NCBI RefSeq assembly: GCF_002549795.1
Contig: NZ_CP021435.1
Coordinates: 1,798,001 to 1,862,000 of the forward strand
Direction of reading: 5' to 3'
Source: Halomonas beimenensis
GTDB lineage: Bacteria > Pseudomonadota > Gammaproteobacteria > Pseudomonadales > Halomonadaceae
DNA length: 64,000 nt
Shown: piece after piece, positions 56,991 through 64,000 of the stretch
Layout: the number at the start of each line of letters is the position of its first letter
Position numbering within the stretch: the first letter of the stretch is position 1
Notes under the pieces: generated by a model
The model's input: only the letters and a program-made list of their open reading frames with translations
What the model was told of the DNA's origin: nothing
Databases searched by the model: none
Translations under genes and position numbers: made by a program

Positions 56991-57764
56991 ATGTCAAATT
57001 CGCAGGACGCGATGACCCTGGCGCGCCTGGTGCGGGAAGGACGCCGTTACTGGACGAGCCCGGCCGGACGGGGGATCTGGCGAGCACAGCGTGCCTGTCT
57101 CGGGCCGCTGTGCGAGCGCTGGTTCGGCGCCCATGGCCTGGAGCTCAGCCTGGCGCCGACGCTCACCGACATGTGTCCGGTGCGCCATGCATTGCGCTGG
57201 TCGCCGACCCGGGAACTCGCCGAGGGGGAGAACGTCCTGGTGTGTTCCCCCGATGCCCTGCCGCTGCCGGATGGCTGCCTGGACCTGGTGGTGGTGCATC
57301 ATCTGCTCGAGGTGGTCCCCGATCCTCATCACCTGCTGCAGGAGGCCGCACGGGTCACCGCCGGGCATGGCCACCTGATCCTGTTCGGCTGGCATCCGCT
57401 GGGCCCCACCGGCTGCTGGCGCTGGTGGCCGGGGCGCCGCCGACGCTTCGCCGGCCGCGGGCGCTGGCGCACCCCGGGACGGCTCGGCGACTGGCTGACG
57501 TTTGTCGACTTCGAGACCCAGCGGGTAGACTACTGCGGTTTTCGCCTCCCCGGCGGCCAGGTCCACAACGGCGTGCTGGAGACCCTGGGTCGACGCCACA
57601 ACCTGCCGCTGGGCGAGTGTTTCATGATGCATGCCCGGCCCCGCTCTCAGCTGGCTCAGCCCCATCGTGGGCGCCTGGTCTTCCCGGTGCCGATGTCCGG
57701 TTCGACGCTGGGGAGTGCCACCCGGGTCGGGGCGCAGCCGGAGAGGGTGACCGAGGGTGACTGA
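56991..57764 (+). CDS. Class I SAM-dependent methyltransferase-like protein
   Basis: The 257-residue protein is a Methyltransf_11-type protein conserved next to gloB and rnhA in many gammaproteobacteria. The acidic motif [24 protein letters not shown] (shown in part) and the [12 protein letters not shown] strand are visible. The usual glycine-rich motif I is not clear, so cofactor binding may be altered. It overlaps rnhA by eight bases. Confidence 0.75.
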   Translation: MSNSQDAMTLARLVREGRRYWTSPAGRGIWRAQRACLGPLCERWFGAHGLELSLAPTLTDMCPVRHALRWSPTRELAEGENVLVCSPDALPLPDGCLDLVVVHHLLEVVPDPHHLLQEAARVTAGHGHLILFGWHPLGPTGCWRWWPGRRRRFAGRGRWRTPGRLGDWLTFVDFETQRVDYCGFRLPGGQVHNGVLETLGRRHNLPLGECFMMHARPRSQLAQPHRGRLVFPVPMSGSTLGSATRVGAQPERVTEGD

Positions 57765-58242
57765 CAAACCGCAGGATGAAGCGCCGGGGACGGTGACGAT
57801 CTATACCGATGGCGCCTGCCGGGGTAACCCGGGGCCCGGCGGCTGGGGCGCCTTGCTGCAGAGCGGCCCCCACGAGAAGCCGTTGAAGGGGGCCGAGGCC
57901 AGGACCACCAACAACCGCATGGAACTCATGGCGGCGATCATGGCGCTGCGGGCGCTCAAGCGGCCCTGCCGCGTGGCCCTGTGGACCGATTCCGAGTACC
58001 TGCGACGCGGCATCACCGAGTGGATCCACGGCTGGCAGAAGCGCGGCTGGAAGACCGCCTCCCGTCAGCCGGTCAAGAACGCCGAGCTGTGGCGCGAGCT
58101 GCTCGAGGAGACCCGGCGCCATACCATCGAGTGGCACTGGGTCAAGGGTCACAGTGGCCACCCCGGCAACGAGCGGGCCGACGCCCTGGCCAACGAGGCC
58201 ATCGACGACATGCTGGCCGGCGCCCGAGGCGTCGGCTCCTGA
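57757..58242 (+). CDS. rnhA: Ribonuclease HI
   Basis: Degrades RNA in RNA-DNA hybrids. The 161-residue protein has the catalytic acidic residues in [35 protein letters not shown] and the C-terminal Asp in [12 protein letters not shown]. Start codon is GTG 57757, overlapping the methyltransferase stop. It is followed by dnaQ in the same orientation, as in many gammaproteobacteria (divergent in E. coli). Confidence 0.96.
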   Translation: MTDKPQDEAPGTVTIYTDGACRGNPGPGGWGALLQSGPHEKPLKGAEARTTNNRMELMAAIMALRALKRPCRVALWTDSEYLRRGITEWIHGWQKRGWKTASRQPVKNAELWRELLEETRRHTIEWHWVKGHSGHPGNERADALANEAIDDMLAGARGVGS

Positions 58243-58268
58243 GGACAGCCGAACAACAGGGGCGACCC

Positions 58269-59030
58269 ATGCGCCAGATCATCCTGGATACCGAGACCAC
58301 CGGCATCGATCCCAAGGACGGCCATCGCCTGATCGAGATCGGGGCGGTGGAGATGGTCAACCGCCGGCTGACCGGCAACACCTACCATCAGTACATCAAC
58401 CCCGAGCGTCCCATCGACGAGGAGGCGATCGCGGTCCACGGCATCACCGACGAGCGGGTCGCGAACGAGCCGGTGTTCGCCGCGATCGCCGATGACTTCT
58501 GGGCCTTCATCGAGGGCGCCGAGCTGGTGATCCACAACGCGCCCTTCGACGTGGGGTTCATCGATCATGAGCTGGGGATGCTCAATGCCGCCCGCGGGGA
58601 ACCCCGGCTGGGCCCGGTGGCGGCCCATTGCCGCATCCTCGACACCCTGCAGTTGGCGCGGGACAAGCATCCGGGGCAGCGCAACAACCTCGATGCCCTG
58701 TGCAAGCGCTACGAGATCGACAACGGCCACCGCGTGCTCCACGGGGCCCTGCTCGACGCCGAGATCCTCGCCGACGTCTACCTGGCGATGACCGGCGGCC
58801 AGACGGCGCTCTCCCTGGACGCGGAGGCCGGCGGCGACGACCGGGCCGAGGCCGGCGGGGGCCTGGCCCTGCGGCGGATCGCCCTCGAGCCGGGACGGCT
58901 GCGGGTGCAGCCGCCGGACGAGGCGGAGTGGCAGGCCCATCGCGACAAGCTCGCCGTCATCCGCGAGGCGGCGGGGGAGTGCCGATGGGACGGCCTGGCG
59001 GACTGGCCCGGTCACGAGGCCTCGCGCTGA
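58269..59030 (+). CDS. dnaQ: DNA polymerase III epsilon subunit (proofreading exonuclease)
   Basis: The 253-residue protein has ExoI LDTETTGID, the HGITDE segment, ExoII HNAPFDVGF and ExoIII-epsilon with HGALLDAEILADVY. A Q-rich C-terminal tail for alpha binding is not obvious but a C-terminal extension is present. The stop codon overlaps the nudC start (TGATG). Confidence 0.95.
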   Translation: MRQIILDTETTGIDPKDGHRLIEIGAVEMVNRRLTGNTYHQYINPERPIDEEAIAVHGITDERVANEPVFAAIADDFWAFIEGAELVIHNAPFDVGFIDHELGMLNAARGEPRLGPVAAHCRILDTLQLARDKHPGQRNNLDALCKRYEIDNGHRVLHGALLDAEILADVYLAMTGGQTALSLDAEAGGDDRAEAGGGLALRRIALEPGRLRVQPPDEAEWQAHRDKLAVIREAAGECRWDGLADWPGHEASR

Positions 59031-59803
59031 TGCTGCGTCGGGAACTGCCCGCCGACGAGCCGGCCGGGCGGGTGATCCGCCTGGCCCGGGGGCGAATCGC
59101 CCCGGGGCCGGACGGCGGCCCCCTGCAGCCGACGCAGCCCTGGACCCCGGCCATGCAGCCGCTGTGCTGGTGGCGGGAGGCGCCGGTGGCGCTGTCGCTG
59201 GAGGAGATCCCCGGCGAGGACTGGCCGGATGGCCGTGCCTGGCTCGAGCGGTTGCCCGAGTCCTGGTTCCCGCTGGTGTCGACGGCCCTGCAGGTGGGGG
59301 CCTGGCTGCGCCATCACCGCTACTGCGGGAGCTGCGGGGCCCCGGCATCGCGGCTCGACCGGGAGTTCGCCATGCACTGTGAGCGCTGCGGGCACCGCAA
59401 CTATCCGCGGATCTCGCCGTGCATCATCACCCTGGTGACCCACGGCGAGTCGCTGCTGCTGGCGCGAAGCCCTCGCTTCCCGCCGGGGCGCTATTCCACG
59501 CTGGCCGGCTTCATCGAGCCCGGAGAGTCCGCCGAGGAGGCGGTGCGGCGCGAGGTGTTCGAGGAGGTGGGCCTGACGGTGGGGCGACTTCGCTACTTCC
59601 AGAGCCAGGCCTGGCCCTTCCCCCATTCGCTGATGCTGGGGCTCTTCGCCGAGGCCGCCAGCCGGCGGATCCGCATCGACGGCCGGGAGATCAGCGATGC
59701 GGCCTGGTTCTCGCCGCGCCGGCTGCCGCGGCTGCCGCCCCCGTACTCGATTTCCCGGGGGCTGATCGAGACCCATCTGGCCGAGGTGGGCGCCCGGGCC
59801 TGA
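59030..59803 (+). CDS. nudC: NAD-capped RNA hydrolase / NADH pyrophosphatase NudC
   Basis: The 257-residue protein has an N-terminal domain, a four-cysteine zinc site (Cys99, Cys102, Cys117, Cys120), and a Nudix box beginning at GFIEPGESAEEAV. The NADH-specific signature SQPWPFPxS appears as SQAWPFPHS, with Pro replaced by Ala. It removes NAD caps from RNA and hydrolyses NADH. It is coupled to dnaQ by a one-base overlap. Confidence 0.93.
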   Translation: MLRRELPADEPAGRVIRLARGRIAPGPDGGPLQPTQPWTPAMQPLCWWREAPVALSLEEIPGEDWPDGRAWLERLPESWFPLVSTALQVGAWLRHHRYCGSCGAPASRLDREFAMHCERCGHRNYPRISPCIITLVTHGESLLLARSPRFPPGRYSTLAGFIEPGESAEEAVRREVFEEVGLTVGRLRYFQSQAWPFPHSLMLGLFAEAASRRIRIDGREISDAAWFSPRRLPRLPPPYSISRGLIETHLAEVGARA

Positions 59804-59863
59804 GTCAGGCGCTGGTGGCTTCGGGCCTTGTCTGGGGCTGACCCGATGGCGGGAGGGGGCGGT

Positions 59864-60175
59864 TCAGGGGCGGGGGAAGAGGCTGCCCAGCTTGGTCGCC
59901 AGCATGACGTTGCCGGTGGCCTTGAGGCGGCCGCTCATGAAGGCACTCATGCCGCTGATCTCGCCGTTCATCACGCCCTTGAGGGTCTCGGTGCTCAGGC
60001 TCAGGCTGACCGAAGGGTCCTCGTGGCTGCCTTCGCATACCTCGAGCCGGCCATCCCGGACCACCAGGTGGTAGTCCCCGGCGTCGCTGAAGTGGAACTG
60101 GAAGACCTCGTCCATACCCCGGGCGGCCTGGGGATCGAAGCGGGCATGGAGCTTGTCGAGGGTGGTGTCGGACAT
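59864..60175 (-). CDS. SCP2 sterol-binding domain protein
   Basis: The 103-residue protein is a single SCP2 lipid-carrier domain (FQFHFSDAGDYHLVVRDGRL, VSLSLSTETLKGVMNGE and LKATGNVMLATKLGSLF). Such proteins bind fatty acyl-CoA-like lipids. An AT-rich imperfect palindrome lies upstream at 60218-60235. Confidence 0.88.
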   Translation of the reverse strand: MSDTTLDKLHARFDPQAARGMDEVFQFHFSDAGDYHLVVRDGRLEVCEGSHEDPSVSLSLSTETLKGVMNGEISGMSAFMSGRLKATGNVMLATKLGSLFPRP

Positions 60176-60217
60176 CGGGGTCTCCGCGGGTCGTGTGAGT
60201 CGAGCGACCGAGCCTAT

Positions 60218-60235
60218 TTAAAGCAATCGTTTTAA
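60218..60235. promoter_or_regulatory. AT-rich imperfect palindrome upstream of the SCP2 gene and sohB
   Basis: TTAAAGCAA and TCGTTTTAA form an 18-bp imperfect palindrome (7 of 9 positions) between two divergent genes. It has the form of a TetR-family lipid-responsive operator, but no regulator is adjacent. Confidence 0.35.
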
Positions 60236-60303
60236 TCAAGTCGCCTTGTTCCCGTCTTCCGGCGACGGCAGGATGGAGCAAATCACCTCGAGGGAGACGC
60301 CCG

Positions 60304-61344
60304 GTGAACGAATGGCTGACGGAGTACGGCATGTTCCTGGCCCAGCTGGTGGCGGTGGTGGCCGTCGTCACCCTGGCCGTGATGCTGGTGATGCGGGCGC
60401 GGACCGCCGAGGGCGAGCGGGTCCGCCTCAAGCTGGAGGAGCTCAACGAGACCCGCCGTCGGCGTCGCCGCCGGCTCCAGCTGGCCGCCAGCGAACCCGG
60501 GGCGCGCAAGCGCCTGCTGAAGGCCTTCCGCCGGGATGACAAGGCCCGCGGCAAGGGACGCGACGCCGAAGGCCAGGAGAAGACGCCGGTGGTCTGGGTC
60601 ATCGACTTCCATGGAGACCTCAAGGCCAGCGCCGCCGGGCGTCTCGCCGAGGAAGTCTCGGCGGTCCTCGATGTCGCCGGCGACGGCGACGAGGTGGTGG
60701 TCCGGCTGGAGTCCGCGGGCGGCCTGGTGCATGCCTATGGCCATGCCGCCGCGGAGATGGATCGTCTCCGCCAGGCGGGGCTCTCGACCACCGTCTGCGT
60801 CGACAAGGTGGCGGCCAGCGGCGGCTACCTCATGGCCTGTTGTGCCGACCGGCTGAGGGCCGCGCCCTTCGCCGTGCTCGGTTCCATCGGGGTGGTGGCT
60901 CAACTGCCCAACCTGCATCGCCTGCTCAAGCGGCATGACATCGACGTCGAGGTGCTGACCGCCGGCCGCTACAAGCGCACCCTGACGGTGCTCGGCGAGA
61001 ATACCGAGGAGGGGCGAGAGAAGTTCCTCGAGGATCTCGAGACGATCCATGGCCTGTTCAAGCGCTACGTGGCCGGACGGCGCCCGGGGCTCGACATCGA
61101 GGCCGTGGCCACCGGTGAGGTGTGGTACGGCCAGGACGCCGTGGCACGAGGCCTGGTGGACGAGCTGGGGACCAGCGAGGCCTATCTCGTGGCGCGCATG
61201 AAGGAGGCCCGCGTGGTGTCCTTGCGCCTGGAGCGTCGGCAATCCCTGGCCGAGCGCATGGGGATGGCGGTGTCTCATGGGGTGGAGCGCGGCCTCGAGC
61301 GCGGTCTCGAGGTGCTCGAGGCCTGTGGCTGGCAGAGGCGCTGA
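60304..61344 (+). CDS. sohB: Protease SohB (S49 signal peptide peptidase family)
   Basis: The 346-residue inner-membrane protein has one N-terminal membrane segment (about 12-32), a basic arginine-rich linker and a peptidase S49 domain. The catalytic Ser lies in DKVAASGGYLMACCAD; Lys follows in AGRYKRTLT. Start is GTG 60304 after GAGGGAGA. SohB is thought to degrade periplasmic or membrane peptides. Confidence 0.93.
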   Translation: MNEWLTEYGMFLAQLVAVVAVVTLAVMLVMRARTAEGERVRLKLEELNETRRRRRRRLQLAASEPGARKRLLKAFRRDDKARGKGRDAEGQEKTPVVWVIDFHGDLKASAAGRLAEEVSAVLDVAGDGDEVVVRLESAGGLVHAYGHAAAEMDRLRQAGLSTTVCVDKVAASGGYLMACCADRLRAAPFAVLGSIGVVAQLPNLHRLLKRHDIDVEVLTAGRYKRTLTVLGENTEEGREKFLEDLETIHGLFKRYVAGRRPGLDIEAVATGEVWYGQDAVARGLVDELGTSEAYLVARMKEARVVSLRLERRQSLAERMGMAVSHGVERGLERGLEVLEACGWQRR

Positions 61345-61463
61345 GCCCCGGCGGATGTCCTCTGCGGGAGGATGACCGGTCCGGTCGGCAGGGCCGCGCC
61401 CCGTGAGTTCGATCGGGAACGGGGTGAGCTCCTCGTCATGGCGCCGGGGGGATCCCCCGCCGC

Positions 61464-61790
61464 TCAGGCCCCGGAGAGGTTCAGCCTGTCCAGCGCCTCC
61501 AGGATGGTGCGGGCCCGGTCCCCGTTGAGCGAGTAGTAGATGGTCTGGGAGGCCCGTCGCGTGCTCACCAGCTCCTCGCGGCGCAGGATGGCGAGGTGCT
61601 GGGAAAGAGCCGACTGGCTCAGGGCGAGGCGCTGGTTCAACTCGGTCACCGACAGTTCCGTGCCGTCGAGCAGGCACAGGATCCGCAGGCGGTTGTCGTT
61701 GGCCATGGCCTTGAGGAGGGCGCTGGCCTGATCGATCACCGCCTCTCCCCCGTCGAGCAGCCGCAATGGCTGGCCTTGCGTGTTGCCCAT
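61464..61790 (-). CDS. ArsR-family transcriptional regulator
   Basis: The 108-residue protein has a typical winged helix (LKAMANDNRLRILCLL, ELNQRLALSQSALSQHLAIL, SQTIYYSLNGD). No metal-binding Cys motif ELCVCDL is present, so it is likely of the BigR/SmtB-like non-metal or redox type. ATG 61790 follows GGGGG at a workable distance. It is divergent from prpE, separated by 320 bp. Confidence 0.82.
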   Translation of the reverse strand: MGNTQGQPLRLLDGGEAVIDQASALLKAMANDNRLRILCLLDGTELSVTELNQRLALSQSALSQHLAILRREELVSTRRASQTIYYSLNGDRARTILEALDRLNLSGA

Positions 61791-62110
61791 GATGCTAACC
61801 CCCACGCTGTCAGGGCGACTGGTCGCGGCCGTCCGTCGCCGTTTCAGGCCCTGGGTCGTCGGATGGGCCCGCACCTGGACCCACCGGTGCGGGGCCGTGC
61901 TGTCTTCTCTGATTCAGTCATTACTCAATTATAGCGCAGAGTGTTGCGGGGCACCGGGACGCGATGCGGCCACCTGCCACTTTTGTCGACAATGTTCTCG
62001 CTGCGATCGTCCTTTTGTCGAAGATTAGCCGTTTGTCTGAGGTTTTGGTGGCGGGATTGTTCTAGAGTGTCAACAATCAAGCCAGCAACGACACAAGAGG
62101 CAGGTTCTCC
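61791..62110. promoter_or_regulatory. arsR-prpE divergent regulatory region with TTTGTC repeats
   Basis: The 320-bp spacer has no gene. It holds a perfect 10-bp palindrome TTGTCGACAA (61983-61992) and further TTTGTC copies at 62014 and 62032, spaced 32 and 18 bp. GTGTCAAC follows near 62068. These look like an operator cluster for prpE. Confidence 0.5.

Positions 62111-64000
<1,890 letters not shown>

Overview
The window is high-GC chromosomal DNA from a gammaproteobacterium, most likely a member of the Halomonadaceae (Halomonas or a close relative). This rests on the protein families, a composition of very roughly two-thirds G+C judged by eye, and gene order. The blocks tig-clpP-clpX-lon-hupB-ppiD, lpxH-ppiB-glnS-cysS and yejABEF-mltD-gloB-methyltransferase-rnhA-dnaQ match, as I recall them, neighbouring blocks on the Pseudomonas aeruginosa chromosome. 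There are no rRNA, tRNA, CRISPR, phage or insertion-sequence genes. The last gene, prpE, is cut by the right edge.

Layout. 0.26-8.7 kb: protein folding and proteolysis (trigger factor, ClpP, ClpX, Lon, HU-beta, PpiD). 9-12.8 kb: a CobW-type metal GTPase, then a one-carbon cluster with divergent folD and a MetV-like/MetF-like pair. 12.9-17.6 kb: lpxH, ppiB, glnS and cysS, with a striking cloverleaf-like inverted repeat between ppiB and glnS that carries two CsrA/RsmA-type hairpins. 17.6-18.5 kb: a repeat-rich spacer with REP-like elements, four copies of a 24-26 bp repeat and one small hypothetical gene. 18.5-48.9 kb: an accessory and metabolic region. It holds a DUF1853 protein, the osmF-yehYXW osmoprotectant importer, a branched-chain 2-oxoacid dehydrogenase operon followed by a protein-kinase-like gene, a TRAP transporter divergent from the pxpABC 5-oxoprolinase, GntR and TetR regulators, a SulP transporter, metY, an NADH-type oxidoreductase, two c-di-GMP proteins, rarD, an omega-amidase-like hydrolase and rsuA. 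49-59.8 kb: yejABEF, mltD, gloB, a methyltransferase, rnhA, dnaQ and nudC. 59.8-64 kb: an SCP2 protein, sohB, an ArsR regulator and prpE.

How the genes may work together. The Bkd E1 and E2 genes yield branched acyl-CoAs and sit behind a LiuR-like palindrome; no E3 gene is present in the window. The TRAP importer and PxpABC together suggest uptake of 5-oxoproline and its hydrolysis to glutamate, plausibly under a MarR-type protein encoded at the end of the TRAP operon. OsmF/YehYXW fits a halophile.

The most unusual non-coding features are the ppiB-glnS cloverleaf, the heptanucleotide-period (RAGNNNN) arrays placed just downstream of several genes and often overlapping terminators, and the repeat cluster after cysS. 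All positions come from reading the sequence. Functions are inferred from recognised families; no database search was run.
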